Shown here piece by piece: positions 26,199 through 34,156 of a stretch of DNA of 64,000 nt. The stretch spans positions 2,173,501-2,237,500 of the forward strand of contig NZ_AP025516.1 in assembly GCF_023169885.1 (NCBI RefSeq). Direction: 5' to 3'. Made by a program: the position numbers and the translations under genes. The stretch comes from Desulfofustis limnaeus (lineage in GTDB: Bacteria; Desulfobacterota; Desulfobulbia; Desulfobulbales; Desulfocapsaceae). Below the pieces are notes generated by a model, which was not told where the DNA came from, made no database searches, and saw only the letters and a program-made list of their open reading frames with translations. Numbering within the stretch: the stretch's first letter is position 1; each line of letters starts with the position of its first letter.

Positions 26199-26438
26199 AA
26201 CCTTGAAAAATTGCCACCTCGTCCAATCTCATCGTTGCGCAATCAAATTTTATCCTAGCAATATCATGTATATGCCTGCGGTAAAATGATCTTGCGCGCC
26301 TCGATCTTGAACGAAATTTCGAATTTTTCAAGCTCCCCTATAATTTCATTATGTCGCTGATTATACGTCGAAAGATGCGGTTTTGCGGCTCTATGCCGTA
26401 GCCATTAATATCAGACGAATAGCTCGATATAAATACGC

Positions 26439-26806
26439 TGAAGTTTAGAGTTTCATAACCCCGCCGCCATCGAGCTTGCTGCGATTGCCACCGGTGCGCA
26501 TCAATCGTGACAGCAGCGGCACAGCGGCATGCTTCAGATCGGAGCCGATGGAGAGGGCCAGACTGACCCAGCACTGTCCCCGGGCATACGGTGGCCGGTT
26601 GGCTTTGTTGCCATGCTGATGATACACCCCGCTGCCCGGCGCCTTCTTTGAGGAGCGGTAGATAAACGTATCGGTAGAGCCCTGGCAAGAAATGTGATAC
26701 TGTCAAGCAGGGCTCTGGGGATAGTTGCGTTTCTCTAATTTTCTTCTTCCGCTCCACCTCCCCGTCCGGGGGCTCGGAGCGCTGACGCCGAAACTCTAAA
26801 CTCCAG
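26439..26806 (-). mobile_element. Internally deleted insertion sequence, 368 bp
   Basis: The ends are near-perfect inverted repeats: CTGAAGTTTAGAGTTTC at 26439-26455 and, read inward, CTGGAGTTTAGAGTTTC from 26806 (16 of 17 match). Between them the minus strand encodes a piece of a DDE transposase, with DTFIYRSSKKAPGS, HGNKANRPPYARGQCWVSL and LLSRLMRTGGN, that then runs straight into the terminal repeat. The rest of the gene is missing, so the element cannot move by itself. The transposase group was judged by eye only. Confidence 0.65.
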
Positions 26807-26828
26807 TTATGTAATACGTTTCCCATTA

Positions 26829-26869
26829 TTGACTTGATTCCAATATGTTCTATAATAAGAAACATAATG
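26829..26869 (+). promoter_or_regulatory. Promoter/operator of the HTH-AbiEii pair
   Basis: TTGACT (26829-26834) and TATAAT (26851-26856) are 16 bp apart. The expected transcription start near 26863 is only about four bases before the ATG at 26867, so the mRNA would be almost leaderless. An imperfect dyad ATGTT...AACAT around the -10 box is a probable autoregulatory site. Confidence 0.5.
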
Positions 26870-27355
26870 CCAGCAAAAATTACGAATCTCTCTGAGAAGA
26901 CAACAGCCGCACTCGTAGCACTTGGTCGCACCATGCGCGCCAGGAGAAAAGCGCTGCGAGTCGGCGCCGCCGTATGTGCGCAAGCGGCAGGGATATCCCG
27001 GATAACCCTCTACCGCATGGAAAACGGGTGGTCTTCGGTAACCCTGGGTGCCTATCTGAGCGTTGCAGATGCATTGGGGCTTGAGGTTGAGCTTGTGCCT
27101 GTGGAGCGCGTCGCCACCGTGGAATCTTCACAAACTGAGGACTCCCTTCCTGTGCGAATTCACCCCAGCAAATACCCATGGCTAAAACGGCTTGCCTGGC
27201 AGATCCACGGAACGGATGTTCTGACTCCGAAAGAAGCGCTTGGCATCTATCAGCGTAATTGGCGCCATGTTGATGAAGATGAGTTAGAACCACAGGAAAG
27301 AAACCTGATCAAAGCCTTGCGCCTCGCCTTCGCCGACGTCTCTATTCATGATTGA
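26867..27355 (+). CDS. HTH-domain antitoxin paired with an AbiEii-like toxin
   Basis: A 162-residue protein. Residues about 20-75 form an XRE-type helix-turn-helix (VCAQAAGISRITLYRMENG). The C-terminal part (WLKRLAWQIHGTDVLTPKEAL, then EPQERNLIKALRLAF) is likely the toxin-binding half. Its end overlaps the AbiEii-like gene by eight bases. A strong promoter with a dyad lies immediately upstream. This two-gene arrangement with a non-AbiEi antitoxin is known for some AbiEii-family toxins. Antitoxin role is inferred from the pairing. Confidence 0.8.
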   Translation: MPAKITNLSEKTTAALVALGRTMRARRKALRVGAAVCAQAAGISRITLYRMENGWSSVTLGAYLSVADALGLEVELVPVERVATVESSQTEDSLPVRIHPSKYPWLKRLAWQIHGTDVLTPKEALGIYQRNWRHVDEDELEPQERNLIKALRLAFADVSIHD

Positions 27356-28064
27356 GTTTTACCGATCCCATCACCAGAAGATCGCCTTGGTACTTCATTC
27401 TCTCAACGGAACCTTGCTTCATGAACATCGTTGTTATTTCGGCGGCGGAACTGCAATTGCACTCAAATACGGTGAGTATCGCGAATCTGTTGACATGGAT
27501 TTTCTGATCTCGGACCTCTCCTCGTATCGTCAACTTCGCGCCCTATTGACCGGGCCGTATGCGTTTACAAGTATCCTGAGGACACCGGAGAATTCGTATT
27601 TCTCGCATCATCCCATTCGAGCTGACCAGTATGGTATCAGGACCATTCTCTCCGTACTCGGCCAACCTATCAAATTTGAAATTGTTTTTGAAAGCCGCAT
27701 GCCTCTCGCCGATCCCGGATCTCATGACATGGTGTGCGGTGTTGCTACCCTTACTTCAGGAGACATGGTAGCCAGTAAACTCCTTGCCAATTCTGATCGC
27801 TGGCGTGACGAAAGTGTTTTCAGCAGGGACATCATAGATCTGGCCATGCTTCATCCCTCACTCGGCTTGCTTCGTCAAGCTCTCGCAAAGGCTGAACAGG
27901 CATACGGACAATCAATTCGTGAAGATGCCAACAAGGCCATTGACTTCACTTTGTCTCGCCCCACCTATGTTGACCGATGCTTGCAAGCCCTTTCCATCAG
28001 TGTGCCGAAGGCCCAACTCTGGCAGCGCATGAAAGAATTGAAGAAGAAGGTGGTACAAGCCTGA
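27348..28064 (+). CDS. AbiEii/AbiGii-family nucleotidyltransferase toxin
   Basis: A 238-residue protein. The catalytic signature CYFGGGTAIALKYGEYRESVDMDFL contains the GG(G/T) turn and the S-V-D-M-D metal-binding pair. FEIVFESRM and SGDMVASKLLANSDR follow, as in the family, with the Lys and Asp of the active site. AbiEii-type toxins are nucleotidyltransferases that stop translation or growth, several by modifying tRNA. It overlaps the HTH gene and converges on the helicase gene, whose stop is only 15 bases away. The gene appears intact. Confidence 0.88.
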   Translation: MIEFYRSHHQKIALVLHSLNGTLLHEHRCYFGGGTAIALKYGEYRESVDMDFLISDLSSYRQLRALLTGPYAFTSILRTPENSYFSHHPIRADQYGIRTILSVLGQPIKFEIVFESRMPLADPGSHDMVCGVATLTSGDMVASKLLANSDRWRDESVFSRDIIDLAMLHPSLGLLRQALAKAEQAYGQSIREDANKAIDFTLSRPTYVDRCLQALSISVPKAQLWQRMKELKKKVVQA

Positions 28065-28078
28065 CGCTATCGAATTTT

Positions 28079-30811
28079 TCAAGGCCCCCTTTTATCGGCT
28101 CGGGTTCGGGGGTCTGATTTTTGAGCAAAACCGGGTAGCGTGAATTTCAGCGTCACTTCGCCGGTCTTCTGGTCGAGGTGGACCATTTTTGGGCTCCCTT
28201 CGGCAGCCGTGAGTTTCTGTCCGGTGGCCATTTCCAGGAGTCCGCTGAGAAAACCCATGCCTTGGTTGAGCACATCTTCCATGGTCTGCGCCGATTGTTC
28301 TATCGGTGCCTCACTCGCTTCCGGGGCAGCAACCGATAGCGGTTCGGCCACTTCCAACGGTTCACCCACTACCAGCGCTTCTCCCTCTTCTGCGGCAAAA
28401 TCGAGGTGATCGGCCAGGATCTCGGGGTTGCGAAAATAGGGCGTGTCCTCCGCCAGTTCCTCGGCAGGCAGCGGCTCGGCGACCACGGGGAGTGAAGGCT
28501 CCTCACCCATTAACTTCCTCAAGCTGTTCACCAACTCCTGGCGCTTTTCCCGGGAGAAAACCACCTCGTTGGACCCGTCGGCGAAGACTCCGTCGAACAG
28601 GTCCTGCTTGAGCTTGATCCCGGCCATGATTCGCTCTTCGATACTGAATTTGGCGATCAGATTGATGACGTTGATGGAGGTACTCTTCTGGCCGATCCGA
28701 TTGACCCGGCCGACCCGCTGATTGATCTTGGCCGGGTTCCAGGGCAGCTCGAAATTTATCACGCAGTCGGCCGCCTGCAGGTTGAGCCCGGTTCCGCCGG
28801 CGTCGGAGGACAGAAACACCTTGCAGGAAGGATCGTTGTTGAAGGCGTCGATCAAGGCTTGGCGCTTCTCGGTGGGGACCCGGCCGGACAGCTCGACGAA
28901 GGGGATGGCGGCCCGGGAGAGTTGCTTACCGATGAGCATGTTCATGGTGGTCCATTCGCTGAAGATCACCACTTTTCGGCCATTCTGCACAACGAGTTCA
29001 TCAAGGATGGTCGCCAACTCGCTCAATTTCGGCGAGATATTGGTTTTCCGGTCGATCAGGTAGGTGGAATTGCAGACCTGGCGCATCTTCAAAAGCAGCA
29101 CCTGAATCCGGCGCAGATCTATCTGCGTCAGGAATTTCTTGGCAAGCAACGGCAGCAGGATACGGGAGAAACCGGCATGGATCTCCGCTTGCTCCTCGGC
29201 TAGATCGATGAAATAGTCGTTGACGATCACCTCGGGCAACTGGTCGAGCACCTCTTCCTTGCGCCGGCGGATGACCAGAGGCCGCAGCCGGTTGCGCACC
29301 TGATCAAGGTTCTTATAGCCCTGGATATCACCTTTTTTGCGGCGACTGATGAGAAAGTGGTCGGCGGCAAAGCGCCACAGCGGGGTCAGCAGATCGGGAT
29401 CGAGGAATTGCACCAGCGAATAGAGGTCTTCCAGCCGGTTTTCCAGCGGTGTGCCGGTCAGGACGATGGCGTGCTGCCGGGGGAGGCGCTTCACCGCCTC
29501 GGCGGTCTTGGTCTCGAAATTCTTGATTCTCTGGGCTTCGTCAAGAATGATCAGATCGGGCTTGAACCGGCTGATGATGGTAACATCGCGCAATACCGCT
29601 TCATAGTTGGTGATCTTGAACAGTCCGGGGGCGTGGAAATAGCACTGTTGGCGCTGCTTTGCCGGTCCGGCGACAATGCAGGCCTGTTCGTCGGAGAATC
29701 GCTCGATTTCCCGTTGCCACTGCTGCTTCAAAGAGCTGAGGGTTACCACCAGCACCTTGGTGAAGCCGAACAGCTGCTTTTTCAAGACACTCAAGGCGAT
29801 CGCCTGCAGGGTCTTACCCAAACCCATTTCATCGCCGATCAGCACCGCCTTCTTGTAAAGGCCGAATCTGATTCCTTCCTGCTGGTAGGCGTAGGGTTGT
29901 ATCTTCAAACACCTGGAGAGATCGATCGGAGGACCGCTTGCCGCCTGGCGCAGCTCATCATCCATGACGGCACCGGAGAGCTTGCGAAATACCGGTTCCT
30001 GGATACGGACCCGCTGGTGATTTTCGAGGCGCTGGAGATACGCGGCAAAAGCGACAATCGAGTCTGCACGGAACAACCCGGCATCATCGAAGAGTTCCGC
30101 CAGCAATGCGCTCAACTCCGGACCAAGCTGCTCATCGGTCAGCTCGTGATACAACCGAGGTCTTCCGGCAGCGCTCTCCCAGAAGATGTCCACGTAAGGA
30201 AACGTCTCGCGCGCCAGTCGCTTGGTGAAGCCTTTCTTTTTTTTGATGAATTCCCGCAGGAACAGCAGATGCTTGCAGGTGCCCAGCTGATTGAAATGAA
30301 AATCGAGACAGGAACAATGGCCAATGCCGGCCGCAGGGTCGTGCAGGGTGACCTGATATTGTCGCCCCTTGGCGGTGTTGAGCAGATGATCGCCCTTGAA
30401 CATGTCGCCGAGCAAGACCGTAAACGCTTCATGTTTGCTTCTCTTCTCCCGGTCGGCCAGGGCAATGTCCCGAATCTCTTCGTCGGTCAGATAATCGCTG
30501 GTGAATTGCAGAGAATCCGCCTGATCCTTGGTCGCTTGCGACTGCCGGTCCAGAAGCTCAAGCAGGGTGGCGATGGCGTGTTTGCACCCTTTGCCGGGAT
30601 ATGGGCACGTACAACTCGTATCGATGCCACCATTGAGCTGAATTTCGGTTTGGTAGACGCCGTAGGATCCATCAACCTCGAAGATAAATCGGTCATTGCC
30701 GGGAGACTCGCTGATCAGCCGGTAGGCCCCGTGCTGCTGGAGCCGCTCCCCCCGTTTGAAGATCACGGATGAATCGGCATACCGCTTTATCTCTTCAAAA
30801 GACAAGTGCAT
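28079..30811 (-). CDS. SNF2-family helicase with two SWIM zinc fingers
   Basis: A 910-residue DNA-dependent ATPase. Two SWIM fingers precede the motor: CTCPYPGKGCKH near residue 70 and CSCLDFHFNQLGTCKH near 170. Helicase motifs then follow: GDEMGLGKT (Walker A, near 323), DEAQRIKN (near 422), LTGTPLENR, SDAGGTGLNLQ and QRVGRVNRIGQ. The C-terminal 130 residues are acidic and Ala/Pro/Glu-rich and probably disordered. Bacterial SNF2 proteins with SWIM domains act in transcription or DNA repair, and some belong to defence islands; the toxin-antitoxin surroundings fit the latter. ATG 30811 is preferred to the open frame reaching 30964, which lacks homologous sequence. Confidence 0.88.
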   Translation of the reverse strand: MHLSFEEIKRYADSSVIFKRGERLQQHGAYRLISESPGNDRFIFEVDGSYGVYQTEIQLNGGIDTSCTCPYPGKGCKHAIATLLELLDRQSQATKDQADSLQFTSDYLTDEEIRDIALADREKRSKHEAFTVLLGDMFKGDHLLNTAKGRQYQVTLHDPAAGIGHCSCLDFHFNQLGTCKHLLFLREFIKKKKGFTKRLARETFPYVDIFWESAAGRPRLYHELTDEQLGPELSALLAELFDDAGLFRADSIVAFAAYLQRLENHQRVRIQEPVFRKLSGAVMDDELRQAASGPPIDLSRCLKIQPYAYQQEGIRFGLYKKAVLIGDEMGLGKTLQAIALSVLKKQLFGFTKVLVVTLSSLKQQWQREIERFSDEQACIVAGPAKQRQQCYFHAPGLFKITNYEAVLRDVTIISRFKPDLIILDEAQRIKNFETKTAEAVKRLPRQHAIVLTGTPLENRLEDLYSLVQFLDPDLLTPLWRFAADHFLISRRKKGDIQGYKNLDQVRNRLRPLVIRRRKEEVLDQLPEVIVNDYFIDLAEEQAEIHAGFSRILLPLLAKKFLTQIDLRRIQVLLLKMRQVCNSTYLIDRKTNISPKLSELATILDELVVQNGRKVVIFSEWTTMNMLIGKQLSRAAIPFVELSGRVPTEKRQALIDAFNNDPSCKVFLSSDAGGTGLNLQAADCVINFELPWNPAKINQRVGRVNRIGQKSTSINVINLIAKFSIEERIMAGIKLKQDLFDGVFADGSNEVVFSREKRQELVNSLRKLMGEEPSLPVVAEPLPAEELAEDTPYFRNPEILADHLDFAAEEGEALVVGEPLEVAEPLSVAAPEASEAPIEQSAQTMEDVLNQGMGFLSGLLEMATGQKLTAAEGSPKMVHLDQKTGEVTLKFTLPGFAQKSDPRTRADKRGP

Positions 30812-31024
30812 GGATGTGCTCCAGTTGAAGGGAACCCTGAAAAAGTTGGTAGTGTGCCAGTTCGGAACCTTATATGATCTCTCACTGAGTAGCAACACCC
30901 CTGTTGAGGATCTCACCATCTTCGATGGTTCACTCCTAGCCTTAACGATACGGGCAAGCCGCAAAAATTATTCGATGAAACGTGGGGGACGCCACACCTG
31001 GCTGGAAAGGAAAGATCGTAATTA

Positions 31025-31064
31025 TTGCATTTTGGTATTCGTTAAGTTACACTTTCCGTAACTT
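31025..31064 (+). promoter_or_regulatory. Promoter and operator of the AbiEi/AbiEii pair
   Basis: TTGCAT (31025-31030) and TACACT (31048-31053) have a 17-bp spacer. The -10 box lies between the arms of an inverted repeat, AAGTTAC (31044-31050) and GTAACTT (31058-31064). AbiEi antitoxins are known to repress their own promoters by binding inverted repeats, so this is a probable operator. Confidence 0.55.
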
Positions 31065-31079
31065 ACCGTAGACCACGTT

Positions 31080-31643
31080 ATGCAACCAATCAGATATCTG
31101 ACCGCACAACTGCGCACCTTTGCCGACGAGAATCATTATCTGTTCTCGCTGAACGACCTGCGCAGTCTCTTTCCCAGCCTCGAGCACAATGCCTGCAAAG
31201 CGTTACTGGCCAGGAGTGTGAGATCCGGCTTACTGATGCGTGTCTGCCAGGGGGTCTATCTTTACCCATTCGTCAGTTATCCAAAAGGCCTGGTACTTTT
31301 CCATACGGCCGCCAAATTTCGACCTCAGCATTTCAATTATCTGAGTCTGGAGACCGTGTTGAGCGATGTGGGAATCATCTCGCAGATGCCGACTCACTGG
31401 ATCACGGTGATGTCTTCAGGAAGAAGCAGCGTTGTTCGGTGCGGAGATTTCGGCACTATCGAATATATCCACACGAAGAAAAAACCTGCGAACCTGATTG
31501 GACAGTTGCAATACGATTCACGCTGTCGACTCTGGAGAGCATCACCATCATTGGCACTGCGAGATTTGCAAACCACAAAAAGAAATACCGATCTTGTCGA
31601 CTGGGAGGTCGCTCGTGAATTTATTCAACAAACTGGTCAGTGA
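31080..31643 (+). CDS. abiEi: AbiEi-like antitoxin of a type IV toxin-antitoxin system
   Basis: A 187-residue protein. The N-terminal winged-helix region (FSLNDLRSLFPSLEHNACKALLAR, SGLLMRVCQGVYLYP) and the central NYLSLETVLSDVGIISQMP segment are typical of AbiEi. The C-terminal part contains an IEYIHTKK segment and closes with SLALRDLQTTKR, resembling AbiEi antitoxins that act without direct toxin contact. It overlaps the toxin gene by 29 bases. No Shine-Dalgarno sequence is seen before the ATG. An inverted repeat overlaps its promoter. Confidence 0.85.
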   Translation: MQPIRYLTAQLRTFADENHYLFSLNDLRSLFPSLEHNACKALLARSVRSGLLMRVCQGVYLYPFVSYPKGLVLFHTAAKFRPQHFNYLSLETVLSDVGIISQMPTHWITVMSSGRSSVVRCGDFGTIEYIHTKKKPANLIGQLQYDSRCRLWRASPSLALRDLQTTKRNTDLVDWEVAREFIQQTGQ

Positions 31644-32511
31644 AGCCCTTCGCACAAAAAGCGAACTTGCACCGCTGCAGACAGTTGTAGAAAAGGAATT
31701 GCTGCACCATGAAATTCTGCTGGCACTTTCACGTGAGGGTTTATTACACGGATTAACTTTTATCGGCGGGACATGTCTGCGCGCTTGTTACGGAGCGAAC
31801 CGTCTCAGCGAAGACCTTGATTTTACCGGTGGCGTGGAATTCTCAAGAGAGTCTCTCGTTGACCTCGGTAAAGTTCTTACTCATGACATGAAAAACAAGT
31901 ATGATCTACCAGTCACGGTAACTGAACCAAAGCGAGCAAGAGAGGGAAACGTCGACACCTGGAAGGTAAAAATCCACACGCGTACCGACACCAGAATGAT
32001 GCCTATCCAACGCATCAACATCGATATATGCGCGGTAACCAGTTACGATCGACATCCTGCCATGCTCCTTCATGATTATGGGGTAGACCTGGGAACATCA
32101 GGGCTCATTCTCCAGGTTGAAAGCAGAGAAGAGATTCTGGCCGACAAAATGATTGCCCTGGCGTTGCGACCCAATAGACTGAAAAACAGAGACCTTTGGG
32201 ATATTGTCTGGCTCAAGCAACGCGGCATCGCTCTGCCAACCGAGCTGATCAAAAAAAAACTGATGGATCGAGATATTGCTCCCAGCATTTTCGTAGAAGC
32301 ACTACACACCAGGCTTGATGATCTTTACCGTCCCCAATCTCCCGCTCGGTTTATCCAAGAATTGAGGCGATTTCTAACACCGAAAGTCGTAGCAGAAACC
32401 CTAGAGAATAAGGATTTTTGGAAATATATGGTCAGGGTGATACACGAAGAAGCTCAGCTGACAATTCAGGCTGTTGAAAAACAGCGCGAACCTGGTTCAA
32501 ACTCTCGGTGA
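31615..32511 (+). CDS. abiEii: AbiEii nucleotidyltransferase toxin
   Basis: A 298-residue protein starting at a GTG with a GGGAGG ribosome site inside the antitoxin gene. The signature FIGGTCLRACYGANRLSEDLDF supplies the GGT turn and the metal-binding D-x-D. A later ESREEILADKMIALALR and NRDLWDIVWL segment matches the family's Lys and Asp motifs. Such enzymes transfer nucleotides to tRNA or other targets and block growth; AbiE also aborts phage infection. A degenerate copy of its 5' end lies at 26075-26198. A strong terminator follows at 32549-32595. Confidence 0.9.
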   Translation: MNLFNKLVSEALRTKSELAPLQTVVEKELLHHEILLALSREGLLHGLTFIGGTCLRACYGANRLSEDLDFTGGVEFSRESLVDLGKVLTHDMKNKYDLPVTVTEPKRAREGNVDTWKVKIHTRTDTRMMPIQRINIDICAVTSYDRHPAMLLHDYGVDLGTSGLILQVESREEILADKMIALALRPNRLKNRDLWDIVWLKQRGIALPTELIKKKLMDRDIAPSIFVEALHTRLDDLYRPQSPARFIQELRRFLTPKVVAETLENKDFWKYMVRVIHEEAQLTIQAVEKQREPGSNSR

Positions 32512-32548
32512 TCCGCGACGACTACGCGTAAATATCTGCATATCGCTC

Positions 32549-32595
32549 AAAACAGATCCCTCCTCAGATGACGTGAGGGAAGAGGGATCTGTTTT
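32549..32595. terminator. Bidirectional terminator between abiEii and the OmpA-like gene
   Basis: AAAACAGATCCCTC (32549-32562) is exactly complementary to GAGGGATCTGTTTT (32582-32595), and an inner CTCA/TGAG stem shortens the loop. A-rich and T-rich outer arms let it work on both strands; a six-T run follows at about 32602-32607. It separates two convergent genes. Confidence 0.8.
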
Positions 32596-32605
32596 GTTGC
32601 GTTTT

Positions 32606-33235
32606 TTAGTAGTGCAGTTCCACGCGCCGGTTTTTCTGGCGGTTTTCACGGGTGTCGTTGGGTACGGCCGGTTGGGTTTCACCATATCCGGTGGAGGAGA
32701 GACGGGACGGGTCGATGCCCTTGCCCACCAGGTAGTCGACCACGGCTTGAGCGCGCCGTTCGGAGAGTCCCTGGTTATACGTCTCCGGTCCAGTGCTGTC
32801 GGCGTGGCCGTTGATCTGCGCGCGGGCTGCCGGGTTGGTCGTGAAGTATTCGGCCCACTCGTCAAGTTCGGGGAGAAACTCGGTCTTGATGACCGCTTTG
32901 TCGAAGTCGAACAGGATGTTATTGGCGTCGAGCACCAACGGCGGCGGGGGCGCCGGCATTTCCGAGGCAACCGGTTGCGGCTGTTGCGGTGCCGGGGTCA
33001 ATGCCCGGTTGCCTTGGCGCAGGGTGTACTTGGCGGTGGCTCGATCATCTTGATCGACCCGGTACTTGAGGGTCGTATCGGTATAACGAACCTCGCCGCA
33101 TCCGGAAAACAGGAACATGCCGGCCGACAACAGCACCACCGTCACCACCCGACCCGCGAATCGAGCGCCGATGAAAGGTGCGGCCTGATTGTGCATCTCG
33201 GAACTACACGCAGACAACGACTTGGCAGTTTTCAT
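32606..33235 (-). CDS. OmpA-family peptidoglycan-binding lipoprotein
   Basis: A 209-residue protein. A hydrophobic segment ends in FLFSGC, a lipobox giving Cys46 as the lipidated residue, after an unusually long N-terminal region; Met14 is a possible later start. A Pro-rich linker follows, then an OmpA C-terminal domain with ILFDFDKAVIK, INGHADSTGPETYNQGLSERRA, YGETQPAVPNDT and NRRVEL. These residues bind diaminopimelate peptidoglycan. It would tether the outer membrane to the cell wall. AAGGA precedes the ATG at 33235. Confidence 0.9.
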   Translation of the reverse strand: MKTAKSLSACSSEMHNQAAPFIGARFAGRVVTVVLLSAGMFLFSGCGEVRYTDTTLKYRVDQDDRATAKYTLRQGNRALTPAPQQPQPVASEMPAPPPPLVLDANNILFDFDKAVIKTEFLPELDEWAEYFTTNPAARAQINGHADSTGPETYNQGLSERRAQAVVDYLVGKGIDPSRLSSTGYGETQPAVPNDTRENRQKNRRVELHY

Positions 33236-33444
33236 TTTGGCTATCCTTCTCAGAAGTTATAAGCATTTGTCCGGTCCGGAAACGGTCGTCAACCGCTCCA
33301 TTCATCGCCGCTCACGGTTCTGTAACCATCCAACACCCTAGCCGATTCTTCCTTTACCGGCAACTTTTTCCTGATAATACCAGCAATTGTCACGATTGTA
33401 AAAAGTTTGGTGAGGCCCAGGAAAGGGAAGGGAGTCCGTGGCGC

Positions 33445-33864
33445 CTAGGCCCAGGGGTTGACGAGAGGGGGTGTACCGGTGGGGAAATCCTTAACATTTC
33501 TAGTAACCACGGCAAGTCCGTGAACGATTGCGCTGGCCGCCAGCAGCGCGTCGATCACCGGGAACGGCGTGCCGATAGACGCTGCTTGCGCGGAGAGTAC
33601 CCCCCAGGCGTCCGCCACCTGCCGATCGATGGGGAGAATGCGGTGCTGAAACCGGTCCTGGAGATCGTGCCGCAACCACCGTTCCAACTCGTTTCGCTTC
33701 TCGGATACAGGCAGCTTGGCGATCCCTTTGGCCAACTCGCCAATGGTGACGACGGAGAGAAAAAAATCCTGCTCATCGTGAGCGGTGAGCCACTCAACCA
33801 CCGCAGGGTGCGGACGTGCCTTGCACAACTCGGACAATACGCAGGTATCAAGAAGGTACCTCAC
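33445..33864 (-). CDS. VapC/FitB-type PIN-domain toxin
   Basis: A 139-residue PIN protein. All acidic active-site positions are present: Asp6 (YLLDTCVLSEL), Glu43 (TIGELAKG), Asp105 (PVIDALLAA) and Asp126 (NVKDF), with TRN before the last, as in FitB-type VapC. It should be a Mg2+-dependent RNase. Its start overlaps the Phd-like gene by four bases. Unlike the PIN toxin at 1804-2208, its central Asp is intact. Confidence 0.9.
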   Translation of the reverse strand: MRYLLDTCVLSELCKARPHPAVVEWLTAHDEQDFFLSVVTIGELAKGIAKLPVSEKRNELERWLRHDLQDRFQHRILPIDRQVADAWGVLSAQAASIGTPFPVIDALLAASAIVHGLAVVTRNVKDFPTGTPPLVNPWA

Positions 33865-34112
33865 AACTCCACGTCCCTTCCCGTATCTCGGCTTCGCGCC
33901 AGATCAAGCTCGACATCGGCCAGTGGTGAGCGCTTCATGAACTGCAGCAAGCTTTCTCCTTTGGCGACAATTTTCCGATAGTCCTCGTAAGAAAGGACCA
34001 CCACCGCTTCCCGTCCATGCTTGGTGACCACTTGCGGACCTTCTTGTTGTGCGCAGGATACCAGTTGGCTGAACTTATTCTTGGCTTCCTGCAATTGCCA
34101 GGCATGACCCAT
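33861..34112 (-). CDS. Phd/YefM-type antitoxin
   Basis: An 83-residue protein with the Phd/YefM start WQLQEAKNKFSQLVSCA and QVVTKHGREAVVVLSYEDY, which form the DNA-binding dimer. The C-terminal part (LADVELDLARSRD) is the expected toxin-binding tail. A GGGGGGAG ribosome site precedes the ATG. Upstream lies a tandem repeat that may be its operator. Confidence 0.9.
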   Translation of the reverse strand: MGHAWQLQEAKNKFSQLVSCAQQEGPQVVTKHGREAVVVLSYEDYRKIVAKGESLLQFMKRSPLADVELDLARSRDTGRDVEL

Positions 34113-34139
34113 GGCTCTCCCCCCTTCAACCGATTTGTT

Positions 34140-34156
34140 CTGTCTAGTCTGTCTAG
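34140..34156 (-). promoter_or_regulatory. Tandem operator-like repeat before the Phd-like antitoxin
   Basis: CTGTCTAG occurs twice, at 34140-34147 and 34149-34156, with one base between. On the minus strand TATAAT lies directly upstream (complement near 34157-34162), so the repeats cover the early transcript of the antitoxin-toxin pair. Binding by the antitoxin is inferred. Confidence 0.45.

Noticed and set aside
26025..26258. Plus-strand frame after hipA as a small gene
   Set aside because: Its middle is a fragment of an AbiEii gene and both ends are unrelated sequence, so it is annotated as a remnant.
26338..26934. 198-codon minus-strand frame across the IS remnant
   Set aside because: It reads through a transposase fragment in the wrong frame and over both inverted repeats; no ribosome site or domain supports it.
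29357..30772. 471-codon plus-strand frame opposite the SNF2 helicase
   Set aside because: It mirrors a GC-rich gene whose helicase motifs are continuous on the minus strand; the frame has no recognisable domain or ribosome site.
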